Shown here: in pieces, positions 19,902 to 30,985 of the stretch
Layout of the letters: every line of letters starts with the position of its first letter
Numbering within the stretch: position 1 is the first letter of the stretch
Source of the DNA: Haplomitrium mnioides
Lineage: Eukaryota; Marchantiophyta; Haplomitriopsida; Calobryales
Assembly (NCBI GenBank): GCA_049999725.1
Contig: JBNGIS010032481.1
Coordinates: 1-48,667 of the forward strand
Direction of reading: 5' to 3'
Length of the DNA: 48,667 bases
The notes under the pieces: model-generated
Seen by the model: only the letters and a program-made list of their open reading frames with translations
Database searches by the model: none
What the model was told of the DNA's origin: nothing
Position numbers and translations under genes: made by a program

Positions 19902-21300
19902 ATTTGCCTTTTGAAGAGCTCTTTTTGTGTTTCTAGATAGAGTAGAGGTTTATGATCAGTCTCAACAACCAACTCATTATCTTTTAGATAATGCTTCCAA
20001 TGTTTAGTTGATAATACAATCATTTGTTCCTCTCGCTCCGTGGTATGGTAATTGTGTTCTGAATTCTTAAGCTTTCTAAAAAAGAAAACAATATGGTGCC
20101 AACCATCCTCCCACTCTTGTTGCAAAACCTTGCTTATAGCTTTTCTTGATGCATCAATTGAAAGCTTTATTAGTCATTTAGAGTCATGGAATTTGAGAAT
20201 ATGAGTACAAAGAAGTGATTTCTTCAATGCTTGAAGTGTTAGTTCTTTTGCAGTTCCCCATGTCCACGTGTGAATTTTTTGAGTTGATTGGTTAATGGTT
20301 CTCCTATTTATGTGAAACCTTTCATAAATCGACGATGAAACCCAATTAGCCCCAAAAATCCTCTTAGTTGTGTTTGATCACTAGGAGCTTCTCATTTTTT
20401 AATGGCCTTCACTTTCTCATCCATTACTTGAATTTGTGATGCACTTACCCAGTGATCCAAGTAGTCAACCTCCCTATTTCCTACATTACATTTTGACATC
20501 TTAATATATAGCTTGTGGTCTCAGAGTACCTTCAAAATTATACAAAGGTGTTGTTGATACTCATGAAGATTTTTGTTGTAAACAAGAATATCGTCCAAGA
20601 AGACAATAACAAACTTATCCAGGTAAGTTCAAAAAATGTCATTCAAAAGCTTCACAAAGGTTACAAGAGCATTTGTTAATCCAAATGACATAACCAGATA
20701 TTCAAAATACCCATATTGACTTCAAAATGTTTTTTTTTTGCACATCACCATCTCCGATTCGGATTTGGATATATCCACTTCTCATATCCAACTTTGTAAA
20801 ATAGCTTGCTCCTTGAAGTTGATCAAATAAGTCATCCATTCTTGGTAATGGATATTTATTTTTCACTGTTTTTTGATTGGGTACTAGCTAGTCAATGCAC
20901 ATCCTCATGGTCCCATCTTTCTTTTTCACAAATAAAACTAGGGCACCATAGAGAGAGATGTTTGGCTGAATAAATCATTTCTCCAATAATTCATCAATTT
21001 GAGATTTTTATTCTTCCAATTCATGAGGAGGCAAAGGATATGATGCCTTGCATGGTGGGGTACTTCTTGGAAAAACCTCAATCTTGTGATCAATGGATCG
21101 TTTGGGTGGCAAATCACAAGATAAATCATTGGGAAAAACATCGTGGAACTTTTTCAAGACCCCTTTGAGCTCATGTGGAGCTTTGTGCTTGAAGTCTTCC
21201 TTATCAATTTTAACCTCATGTGTGAGTCCCAAAAATACCACATCTTATTTCTTTATTGACTTTGCTCCAATCACATACAGAGGTAGTTGCCTTGAAGAAG
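19898..21300 (-). pseudogene. pol: A4 reverse transcriptase and RNase H, broken
   Basis: The minus-strand order is linker and RT N-terminus (21008-21241, with FHDVFPNDL), then the RT palm. The catalytic FLDDI motif keeps both Asp codons at 20590-20595. The RNase H end at 19898-20125 includes ETDHKPLLYL. Stops and small shifts break the palm between 20150 and 20950. Integrase follows directly downstream. Confidence 0.78.
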
Positions 21301-21419
21301 GTGGTACTCAAACTCCCAAAATCTTCTATTGAAGTGCTATGAGTGTCTTTTTTCTCCAAGCCACTTGCGGGTTATGTCTTCTCAACCACTTCATTCATAG
21401 AATCGCATCGTATCTTGCT

Positions 21420-21690
21420 AAGGTTGTGATCTTCCATTCTGAATTTTCTCGATAGATGGTCATCTCCAAAGGTATACTTTAAGGCAACCTTTTAATTGGC
21501 TGACTTTGGCTATTTGCCATTTCAACCACCTCGTGCTCTTCTTGTTCAACGGGTAACTTCAGCTTTAATGTTATTGTTTGTGATAGATAATTTTCTTCTG
21601 CTCTGGAATCCACCAAAACCTTTTTTTGAAGATCCTTCCATCCACTTATCAACCACAATTAGTCCTCCGCTTTTTGTTTTTCTATATGAC
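21420..21690 (-). pseudogene. pro: A4 protease, active-site Gly lost
   Basis: The minus-strand segment equivalent to LVDSGAEEN in A1 reads VDSRAEENYLSQ, so the catalytic DSG is DSR (a G-to-A change in the glycine codon). The conserved HEVVEMAN block follows. A3 carries the same Gly-to-Arg change, which may be shared or recurrent. Confidence 0.65.
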
Positions 21691-21779
21691 ATATTTGATT
21701 TTGTCAAAATTGTTCTTCCTCTTTCTTCTTCATCCTACTAAAATCATGAGGGTTTTTTACTGACGCCCATTGTTTCTCT

Positions 21780-22450
21780 AACATTCTTAGTCCTCTTTAT
21801 TGTTGACATTATGAAGCGGTTCTCAAAATAGTCGCACTTGATTACATCGTACTGCTTTGCGAATTGGTGCAATATTTTCTATCAACCACAATTGTAGCAT
21901 GTTCTAGTTTCTCGTCAATCTTCCATCCTGCTATCTGTAGCATTTTGTGGGCCTCCTCCTTGGTGGTTTGGGCAATTGAAATCCCTCCTTCTTGTATTTT
22001 CTGACTCCATAAGTGTGGGGTCATAACTCCCTACTAATTATACAATGTCTAGTGTTCCTTCAATTCTCTCAGCAAATAAGATGGCTTCACTAACATCCTT
22101 TGAGTTGCGCATCATGACTTCTCTTCGAATCTTTTATTTTAGCCCTTGAAAATATTTGTCAAGGGCCTCGGCTATACTCATATCTTTGATTGGACTTATA
22201 GGATTTGAAACTCGTCAATGTACTTTGGAACAATCCCTTGTTGTTCTACCTCATAAAGCTTAGTTGTTGCAGTCAATATAGAGTCTACCACTTTGAAATT
22301 TTGTAGTAAACCTTCTTTTAAAGTGCTCTACAGAATTTGTTCTCCTTGTGCGTTCTTTCATGGTTTTTTCATGAGTTATATAAGGTAGAAATGCTCCTCT
22401 ATCCATTAGCCACCCTAACATCAATTCAAAACTCCTTGTCTTCATTTACA
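21780..22450 (-). pseudogene. gag: A4 gag, N-terminally deleted
   Basis: Matches the middle and end of family A Gag in several frames. The open piece 22260-22445 covers the block equivalent to AREQLLWS. The zinc-knuckle region near 21880-21905 starts TCYNCG and then meets stops. The first 60-odd Gag codons seen in A1 and A2 are absent between here and the leader, so this copy has an N-terminal deletion. Confidence 0.62.
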
Positions 22451-22600
22451 AAAGATGGGATATCCGTTATCCTTTACTCATGAAAAATTGAGAGTTTTAA
22501 CTCTTTTGGAGTCAATGCAAAGTGGAGAATCCACTATTCTAAAAGGTCTCTAGTCCTTCTCCAAAGAGGGATAATCCACACTCTTTAGAGAAGACCAAGG

Positions 22601-22612
22601 TCTAATACTATT
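22601..22612 (-). other. A4 primer-binding site
   Basis: On the minus strand, TAGTATTAGA lies two bases from the LTR end. It resembles the initiator-Met complement TGGTATCAGA and is equivalent to 31559-31570 in A3. Confidence 0.6.
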
Positions 22613-23173
22613 TGTAGTGCTATACATATATATATTACACAAACAAGTTAGCACAAGTCTAACATACAAAAGTAGCGCACAAGGAACTTAAACAAACCTA
22701 ACTAGGTAAGATGTGTCCAACAAGACACTCTATGTTCTTTATATACTAAGTGGAAAGCACTTTGTTTACATAGATGGCACAACCTCATTGATTCCTTTTC
22801 TATCCTCCTCTAATTGGACCACCTTTTTCTCTCTCTCATTGATTGAATCACCCTTTACTTTTATTCTCCTTCTGCCATGTTTTCTTATCTTTAGAACCTT
22901 TCATTTCTCTTCAGTTCTTCTTTCACCACGTGTTCTTATCTTAGAACCTTCTATTCTTTGCTTGTCACGTGTCTTTATCCTCTTCTAAAGTAGTCTTTCT
23001 AGACTTTCTCTTTCACTTTAATTCATTGACTTTCTCTCCTCTTGCCACGTGTCACTCTCTCTATAATAACAATTGTTTTTTGATAATCTTAATAATAGCT
23101 TTCTAGACATAATTCACTTCTATGTCATGCTTCTATTTTTAGTTGTTGCTTACTAAAGTGAGCGACCATTACA
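22613..23173 (-). repeat. A4 5' LTR
   Basis: 561 bp on the minus strand, ending with TGTAGTGCTATACA on the plus-strand left side and ATTACA on the right. It matches 17702-18326 with visible small differences. The TATATAAA-type element (minus) is at 22738-22745, and transcription would run leftward into A4. Confidence 0.88.
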
Positions 23174-23945
23174 GCTGCAATCAATTCACTTAGAAAATAT
23201 GACAGTTGTCATCATCGACTGGAAGATCAACTACACCTTATTGATATCAAGTTAGAATACAAGGTAGAAAGGTTTCACACCATTTCTGATGCATTGTCAC
23301 GAAGACCAGATTATCAACTAAATACATTGGAAGTTGCAAATTTTAGTATATTGCATCTTGACAAAGCAACGACTATCAACTTTCAACAAAAGTTACATGA
23401 AGATACCTTCTTTAATCTTGTTAGGGCTTGTTTGGTAGTCAAAGACAGTGAGTATCATGTTTTTTTCATGCGAGATGGTGTTCTCTATCAAGGCCATCAA
23501 ATGTATGCTCTACAATATGAAGCACTTCAAATGGCTTGTTTACAAGAAGCACACAACATTTCAATCTCTGAGAATCTTGGTGTAGACAAGACTATAAAGC
23601 TACTTCAATGCACTTGATGGTGGCCAAACTTAGCTTGAGATGATCATAGCTTTGTTTGTTTTTGTGAAAGTTGTCAGCAAAACAAGGCTTCAAATCAAAA
23701 ACTAGCTAGCCTTCTTCAACCAATACAGATTCCTACTGCTTGTTGGAAACATGTAAGTTTTGATCTTGTCACTTTGCTTCCAACCACACCTTGTGGATTT
23801 ATGGCCAATGTGACGTTTGTAGATTAGCTAAGCAAATAAATTTATCTAGCATCGACGATGAATACGGTGGATGCTCCATAATTGGCAAGGATTTACTTTG
23901 ATACAGGCTTTCAACATCATGGTATGCCAAAAGTGTTGTCTAAAA
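23174..23945 (+). mobile_element. int: Family B copy B2, right part: RNase H end and integrase start
   Basis: Resumes the B2 frame after A4. The RNase H end is DALSRRPDYQLN in the open piece 23294-23617. The integrase zinc region follows, with the CC pair readable as CFCESCQQNKA at about 23660-23690. The core then begins with HVSFDLVTLLP. It stops at about 23945, shortly before the second catalytic Asp would be reached. This copy keeps the zinc-finger Cys pair that B1 has lost. GCTGC at 23174-23178 is the right copy of the A4 target duplication. Confidence 0.78.
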
Positions 23946-24021
23946 AAATTCTTTTATTTAGTAACTTTGAAGATGTAAGGCTTGCAAAACTAACTAGGTG
24001 AGAGATGCCATTTAAAAACTA

Positions 24022-24755
24022 ACTAGAGTCAAAGCTAGCGTTAGAGATGTTGTTGTTCTTTGTGACCCAATGTGCACATAGGTTTTGTTATTGTTGGTTT
24101 GAATCTCAAACACACATAGAGTAAAAAAAAACCTAGAAATTGTTGTTGTATATCTCTATGTATGCATACAATTTGTTATTTGTTTGTTTGAATTTTTAGC
24201 ACATTGAGAGTAATAAACAATGTAGACATTATTCTTGTTGTTGTTTAAAACCCTATGCGCACATAGATTTTGCTATTGTTGATTTCAGTTCAAGGTGCTC
24301 CCTATAGTAAAAGCGAGACTAAGAATCATTGTTGTTGCTTGTGATCTTATGTGTGTATAGGTTTTGTTGTTATTTCTTCTAATCCAAAATGCAACTAGAG
24401 TTAAAGCAAACGAAAGGAATTGTTGTTGTTGTTGTTTTTGACTCCATGCATGCATAGTTTTGTTATCGTTTCCTTCAATCCTTTGAGCGCTTAGAGTCAA
24501 AGCAAATGTAGAAATTTGTGAGCCTACATGCATAGAGGTCTTGCTTTTCTATATTTGAATCTCTTGTTGCGTAGAGTCAAAGCAAGCATATGAACTGTTA
24601 CTGTTGTTTGTTGGCCTAAGTTCACCTTGGTTATGTTATTGTTGTTAAGAATATTTAGCATGTTTAGAGTCAAAATGAGTCTTTGAATCATTATTTATCA
24701 TTTTCACCCTTTGCGCTAAAAAAGTCTGTTTTTGTTGGATCGAATACTCTATGCG
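24022..24755 (+). repeat. Degenerate tandem array, period about 83-97 bp
   Basis: About eight diverged units start near 24022, 24111, 24200, 24297, 24392, 24486, 24569 and 24661. Each has an agagtcaaagcaa-like segment, a ttgttgttgtt run, then a core such as ctatgcgcacatag, ccatgcatgcatag or aatgtgcacatagg. The unit order is consistent but pairwise similarity is low, so the array is old. The cores resemble those of the arrays at 9023 and 26952. It begins about 80 bp after the truncated end of B2. Confidence 0.65.
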
Positions 24756-26951
24756 TGTGAAGTTATCTTTTAGTAATCTTGACATCAAGACATGTTTCAC
24801 ATAAATATTTATATATATTGGTGTTTTTGGGTGATGGACTCAAATATAATCACCAACTGCTTCTTTATCATGATAAAAAAAATAAAAGAAAGAACAAAAC
24901 TTGCAAACCAGGGTAGAAAATATTGTGCTAATGGTAAGAAGTATCTCGGCATTGTGATGAATAGCATGGATCAAAAGAAAACGTCAATTCCACATTGACC
25001 TTCACCACCAAAAAACATTGACAAGATTTTTTGGTGGATGTGCACGTTGTTGGTGTTTTAATTTTCAATCATACTCGTTCTTTGATGGTCTTCTTAACTT
25101 ATGCAAACTTGAGAATTGACTATAATTCAACTATTATAATGCTTAATAAAATACTATGTGAGTTTCAAGGGCCATTACCTCTCACATTTTATCTTCAGCT
25201 GAAAAATATAACATGAAAGAATAAGAATTCTATTTTATTTGGATATCTTAGTCATGAGATTGCTAAGAATGCTTTCCAAAAAATAAATGTTTGATTCCTC
25301 ATGATCGACTATACTCACAATCAAATCAATCAAATGTTCAACACATTCTTGAAACATTTAAAACATATCAAGGCTTTTACAGTAATAAGTCTTGGAAGAG
25401 GCTACAATTGTCTATTAATCCAAACCACAAGTAACTCTTCTAATGGAGACTTGGGACTTCAAGTTGTTTATGCAACAACGTCCCTCTTTGGTTTAAAAGT
25501 GAAATGAAATTACCTTCAACCAACAATTCAAGTTCAAGATGAGTATATTGAAGGCAAAGATTTGAAGCTAGCAATTTTCAAGAGATGAATTTTGGTTAAC
25601 TCCTGATGATATTTGTCAACTCAAGTGTCTACCTAAAGGAGATATGGAAATTTTAAGTACAATATTGATCCCTTTCAAGGCTTATTCTGAAATCAAATGA
25701 TCTAAAAAAAAAACCAAGAGAAGTTGATGCCAAGAAAGTCGTCTTGGAATCGATGACAACATAAATGAGAACTACTACAAGTTCATTATACATTAAGATA
25801 TTCAATAATGAAATGACCTTTTCCTTTCCCAACAAGAGATTGCGGTGTACTTCATTGAAAGAAAAAGATGAGGACTTGAAATAGAATTTACCCTTCCAGC
25901 CTTACAATCTACAAACACTTGTAGTGATTATCAAAATGTTGGTGTAATTTCTCAAGTTGATGCTTACTAGCCAAAGGAAGAGGCTCTAGTAGAATGTATA
26001 CTTTCTACATGTTGAGCAATCTATGATGAAGCATCTAGACTATGAGAAGGAACCGTTTCACATCAAACAAGATGCATGCACAAATTTGGCAATTTATATA
26101 ATGTGAAAGCCAAAATGTTTATTTGTGTTGTTACATCACTCGACCCAAAAGGCAGATCATTTTGGACTGCAAAAGTACTCATTTTTTTTTTTTGAAAAGG
26201 AAGAACCTCTAAACCCAAAACAAATATGTGTTCAATAGTTTGATTATGAGAATGAGGACGCGTTTTTTTGGACAATACTTTCTAGAAAAAAGAAAATCAT
26301 GAAACAAAAACTCAAATCGAAATTACATATCGATGTACTTGATATGACACTTCACAAATCTCTTTTTTGATTTTCTTCTCACTCAAAAAACAATTGAGTA
26401 AAAAGACTCTAACTACTATTGAATCAAATTTATTTAAATATGAAATATGGAAAGCAATCAATGGTGAAATGTTTGAAAGAGAACATGATCAACAATGAAT
26501 GAGATTGCAAGAATCTTTTGAAAGTGAATCCAAAGTAGTGGATATGAGTGACTGAAGCCATTTATGACTATGTTTTTAAGCAAATATTTCTCTACCCTAT
26601 TGTTTGTAGCATACTTTAACTTAAATTATAGTTTATGTTTATATAATTTTTAAAGTATATGAGTATTTTATTCATAAAATTTCTTTTTGTTGAGACAGAT
26701 TTATATGTGAGTTTGAACTTTTTAGTGTAAATTGTTGCTAATTGATTCTTGTCATTTGCGAATGAAATTTAAACATAAAATAATAATCTTCATTTGGTTT
26801 GTCAAATGTTTTATGATCCAAAATACTACCACATTTCTTTCTATTTGATTGTTGGCTAGAAGCATTTCAATGTTTTGGCTATAGAATACTCTTGTATAAA
26901 TCCTTGAGGTTGTTGAAGCGTTTGCCCACCTTGACTGCTCAATCATTTGCT
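24756..26951. other. Unassigned decayed coding-like region
   Basis: No family recognised. Successive plus-strand open pieces at 24792-24998, 25031-25216 and 25301-25507 have coding-like composition and lie in the same direction, as if parts of one old gene broken by stops and frameshifts. No RT, integrase or transposase motif could be read. It could be the body of an unidentified mobile element carrying the flanking arrays, or a decayed host gene. Confidence 0.3.
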
Positions 26952-27345
26952 AGCATTGACTTTGATGTAGAACGTGAAACCTCTTACGTGCTTGCACTCT
27001 CATACTAAACTTGGAGCCTCTTGTACTTAGAGACTTTGATATAGACCTCAAAACCTTATGCAAGCATAGACTTTGATGTGGAAGTCCAAACCTTATGTGC
27101 ATATAAACTCTGATGCGAAACTCAAAAACCTTTGTGTACAAAGTTTTTGTTGCGGTACATAGACTTTGATTTAGAATCAGAACTATATGCGTGTATAGAA
27201 TTGGATGTGGAAGTCGGAGCCTTATGCATCCATAAACGTTGATGCTGAAATCGAAACCTTGTATGTGCAAAGACTAGAATGTAGGGCTAAGAATCTTAGG
27301 CACTCACAAATTGTGATTTCGAACTCGAAACCCTTTGTTCGTAGA
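26952..27345 (+). repeat. Degenerate tandem array, period about 38-40 bp
   Basis: About ten diverged units, each with a segment like gactttgatgtagaa, then aaacctt and a core such as ttatgcaagcatag, tatatgcgtgtatag or ttatgcatccataa. Spacing between successive cores is mostly 37-40 bp. The cores are again self-complementary and alternate purine and pyrimidine. A minus-strand open frame (26950-27270) through the array is a by-product of the repeat. Confidence 0.65.
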
Positions 27346-27982
27346 ATACTCTTATTTTCTCCATTTTTTAATCTTGAAAACGTCTTTCTTTTTCATAAAG
27401 AAGAGAGTTCATGTTTTGAGTAGCATTTTTTGGTTCATTGTAGTAGCTATTTTTGCAGTTTTTGGTGTTTTTAATGTGATACATTCAATTATGATCGAGT
27501 AATGAAGACCTCATATTGGTAGTGATGTCTTCCTAGTGTTCATGAGGTAGTCACCCTTGTTCTAGTGCGTGGATGGGCTGGAATCGTATTATGAAATAAA
27601 AACCAACAATTTCTCTAGTGTATTGGTGTCATAGCAACATTTTATTTTTGTTGGTGTTTGGTGGAAAGTTTTGTTCCATGCTAGTACTTAAGACCAACAA
27701 CTTGGTTTGCTGATTCTTAGTACATGAACTTGGGTTGTAAGATCTATTTGGTGATAACTTAGTTAATCAAGCTTGTAAGAATCATTGGAGCTCGTTGGTA
27801 TGGCATCTTTGACATTGATGTTTCTAAATGTACTAGTGTGGTTGCATATTGTGTAAATTGTGATCACCTTTTGAAGAGCTTAAACATGTTGAAAAACATG
27901 TTGGTATCTTTAAAGCTGAATTGGTGCTACAAAAAGGTGGTTATCGAGAACATTTTCAATTCAACCATGATGGTAGACACCA
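27346..27982. other. Unassigned sequence
   Basis: No gene recognised. A TGGTGTCATAGC string at 27624-27635 faintly resembles an initiator-Met primer-binding site, but no LTR could be defined to its left. The right edge is the left target-site duplication of a solo LTR. Confidence 0.25.
27978..27982 (+). repeat. Target-site duplication of solo LTR (left)
   Basis: CACCA precedes the solo family B LTR. CATCA at 28460-28464 follows it. The two differ by one C/T transition. Confidence 0.55.
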
Positions 27983-28459
27983 TGTAGTAGTAGAAGCATG
28001 ATGTTATGTTATTTATAAGAAAATAGAGAGGAGTGAATGAGATGGTTGTGACTCTCAAAGGATGATCATTTAAAGTAAATTGGTATAAGATTACTTTTAA
28101 GATTGAAATCCTTTTAGTGAAGTGGTTTAAAGATTACTTGACTTTGAAGTTACTTTTAGAGAAGTAGGATAAGATAAATTTTCATGGTTGAAATTGGAAG
28201 TGACTTGTAGGTGAAGGAAGTAAAATGACACATTCTTCTAAAATATAAATAGAAGTGATTCAATACCCAACTCCTAATTTTGAAGTTCCTCTCAATTGGT
28301 TTGAGCATTTGCTTATATTATCTTTGGAGTATTTCCTTTCTTAGCATTTGGTTTGCTTTGACTTTTTGTTGCTTGCTTTATTGGCATTAGGTTGATAACT
28401 CTACTAGAGTTATCTTTTAGTTGTTACTCACTTGGAGTTCGTCTTTGAGTTCTTCTTCA
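27983..28459 (+). repeat. Solo LTR of family B
   Basis: Starts TGTAGTAGTA and ends in a segment aligning with the TTCTCTTACA end of the LTR at 39563-39952. The central blocks (ataagaaaatagagaggagtg, gaagtgacttgta, ctctactagagttatctt) match the B1 LTRs. At 477 bp it is longer than the 385-390 bp of other B LTRs, owing to extra sequence around 28050-28140. There is no internal element sequence on either side. This is the expected product of LTR-LTR recombination that removes an element. Confidence 0.75.
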
Positions 28460-28464
28460 CATCA

Positions 28465-29580
28465 AGCTTAGTACGTGCTTTTGTAATATGTGTATCTCTC
28501 AAGAGAGTAGCTAACATATTGATTTGTGACTACATGTTCCAAAAGATGATGTATATTTTGTTTGACACCATTACTTGTAATTTTTTATGGCATATGTTGG
28601 TTTTGCCTTATTGTTTATAAGACAACTAGTCTCTATTGAGTTTTAGGGTTGATATAAATTGTAGTAGAGTAAACGATGAGGCTTTATTGCTTCTGGTCTC
28701 TCATTCTTTGCATCATTTAGTATATCATTGATGGATGAATAGCAAGTATTAGAAGGCTTGACCACTTGCTAAGGGCGATTGAGAGTTCTCATGCATATAT
28801 GATGAGCGTGAGACTCAATTGTTTTCCATTATCTATTGATATTAGATTCTATGCTTGTGTTTATTATGGAATACATGTAGATGATGTAAGTTTTGTATGC
28901 AATTTGCATGCATATGACAATTGTCACACTACTCTAGTTTTTAGAGTTTTAGCGTTTTTACTTTAGCGAGTATTTGTGTGCTTGGTATTGCATCAAAAGA
29001 TAGTTTTTTGATGTTGTATGAACATGATTTGAGTCTTTGAGATTGAAGCTTTGCATGTAGAGTAGATTCATTAAGGATATAAAGTCCATTGGTTGTGATA
29101 TTGAGAAGGTTGAATAACTACATTCTTAAAAACTGGCTCAAGGAAGATTTTTATTGGTTCTCATATATGTACGAGCATGAGACTCAATTGTCTCCTATTA
29201 TCTGATGATTGTATGTTGTATGCTTGGATTTAATATAGAATGTGTGTAAACAATGTAAGTTGTGTAAGCGATGTGTGCAAATACAAAGTTGTGAAAACAT
29301 AAAAACAAGTTTCAATGGGGGTGTTGTATCGATCACAAGTCTAATTTGAGTTGGGAAACAAAAAAAAAGAAACAATTTCAATGAAGTTATTGCAAGTCTA
29401 ACATTGTTGTGAAACATGGAAACAAGTTTGAATGGAGGTATACTAGCTTGGTTTGGAAGGGAAGTCAGATGAATGTGCATATAACAAGTTGTAACTAAAG
29501 GAATTAAAAGAAAATAGTGCACTAAGAAGTAAAGGAGGGGAGAAAATTGGAGAGACATAAAATTTCAATGAAAAAAGGAA
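28465..29580. other. Unassigned sequence with local duplications
   Basis: No gene recognised. It contains a diverged direct duplication of about 130 bp (28786-28915 and 29158-29282), sharing gagactcaattgt followed by cctattatct-like sequence. It also has a set of three short imperfect repeats at about 29290-29450 around aaacaagttt(c/g)aatggggg-type segments. Short open frames (28432-28620, 28766-28966) have no recognisable family. Confidence 0.35.
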
Positions 29581-30985
29581 GACATTTATTTGACTGTCCA
29601 TCTTACTATAAAAACAAGCCCACGGAAAAAATGTAGATGTGACCAAAATCCTATTGGTTTGCTTACCAAAGTGGGGATAAAACACTACTTGGGATAGATT
29701 AATGTTGTGCCGCAACTTTTCTTTCCAGTTTGTGCGGTTGACCATTTCTCTTGAACGTTTGAGAGTTTCTTCACGATTTTGCGACGCATTGAATTTTGCT
29801 GATTTCTGTCAACATTCAAGCACAATTTTTCACGTCTATTTTTTGTTGAATTTTTTTAGCATTTGAGCTCACGGCTATGCATGAACATCAATATTTCCTT
29901 TGCATTTGCGGTTTGATGTTTCTCCTAAATTCTTTTGTGATAAAATTTTCAGCATTTGTATCAACTTTATATTTTGCAGATTTCCCTATTCAAAATTCTT
30001 CTATGCTTCTTGTATACATCAAAGTGTCGTATCTATGAAGCCTATTTTTTTGCGCTACTATTTTCCAATTGGTCTATTGATTTCTTCATAACATCTGGGA
30101 TCTACATTTTTTGCTGAATTCTTTGTCATCAAGCATCAATTTGAGTCACCTTGCTGGTGCTTTGAGCAATTTTGTTTCTCATTCGACTTGCTTCTGCTAA
30201 TTTTTGCAAGAATTTTGCCATTGAGAGTCAGTTTTTCCCATGATCCATTCGAGCATTTCTTGAAAACATCAAGCATTTTTTTCTTCCCTATTTGAGTGTA
30301 TTTGTTCTACAGCTCTCAATGGGCAAGCTCTTTATCGAGCAGACTTTGAGCAGATTTTGAGCACAAGGAGTTTCTTATAGAGAAAATTTCAAGCTTCTTC
30401 AAGTCAAGTTTATGTGAGCTCAAACATATCTCAAAAGACAAGTACCTTTTCAAGTAGACTTTGAGTAGATTTTGAGCTTGAAAAGTTTTTTATAATGTGG
30501 ATTAGGAGTTTCTCGTAGTTCTTGCTATGTCAATTTTTTATTTTGCAGGTTGAATAGCTCTTTTAAACTCTTTTCATGCAAGCTCGCACATTTCTTCAAG
30601 CTACATTACCTACATCAATTTTTGCTAGTTTTATGCTTCGATCTACATCACATCTCTTTGGCGCATCTATTTTCCCAACATGGATTCATCTTATTCAACC
30701 TACACCATATCTATTTCTATTGAGTCTAATTTTTTCCTAGTTCTCAATAGACAAGTTCCTTGTCAACTGTTGGTTTTTTGCATCTCTCATCAAGCATTGA
30801 TGTGAGTGACCTTTGTGTGAGGATTCTTTTCATTTTCTACTACTATTTCAAGCATTTTTTTTCTTCGAACTGCTTTAGCTTTAAAGCACATGTTTTTCTA
30901 TGGGCAACTATTTGTAGAGAAACACTTAAGCACATTTTGAGCAACAAACATTTTGGGTTCCTTCTTTCCATGAAGATTTGTATAA
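29581..30985. other. T-rich non-coding tract, left half of the A3 target locus
   Basis: No gene recognised. tataaaaac at 29607-29615 could be a promoter element. From about 29770 onward the strand is T-rich, with recurring words such as catcaagcattt, tttgcagattt and gacttgcttctgctaa. Similar words occur on the other side of A3 (47154-48667), as expected if A3 split one repetitive locus. Confidence 0.35.
30981..30985 (+). repeat. A3 target-site duplication, left copy
   Basis: TATAA precedes the A3 5' LTR, and CATAG follows the 3' LTR at 47154-47158. They differ at two positions, C/T and G/A. The left copy is what CATAG becomes after deamination on both strands. Confidence 0.6.

Larger units (their letters stand above)
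17702..23173 (-). mobile_element. Complete family A chromovirus A4, inserted into B2
   Basis: A 5.47-kb minus-strand element with both LTRs (17702-18326 as 3' LTR, 22613-23173 as 5' LTR), a primer-binding site, gag, protease, RT/RNase H, integrase, chromodomain and a polypurine tract. It splits the RNase H region of B2: the protein block on either side of it is continuous with that of B1. The 5-bp flanks GTTGT and GCTGC are a decayed duplication. All genes are interrupted, but this copy keeps the longest integrase and chromodomain frames of family A. Confidence 0.92.

Noticed and set aside
27624-27635. Possible primer-binding site TGGTGTCATAGC of a further LTR element
   Set aside because: Two mismatches to the initiator-Met complement, no LTR end could be defined to the left, and no gag or pol follows.
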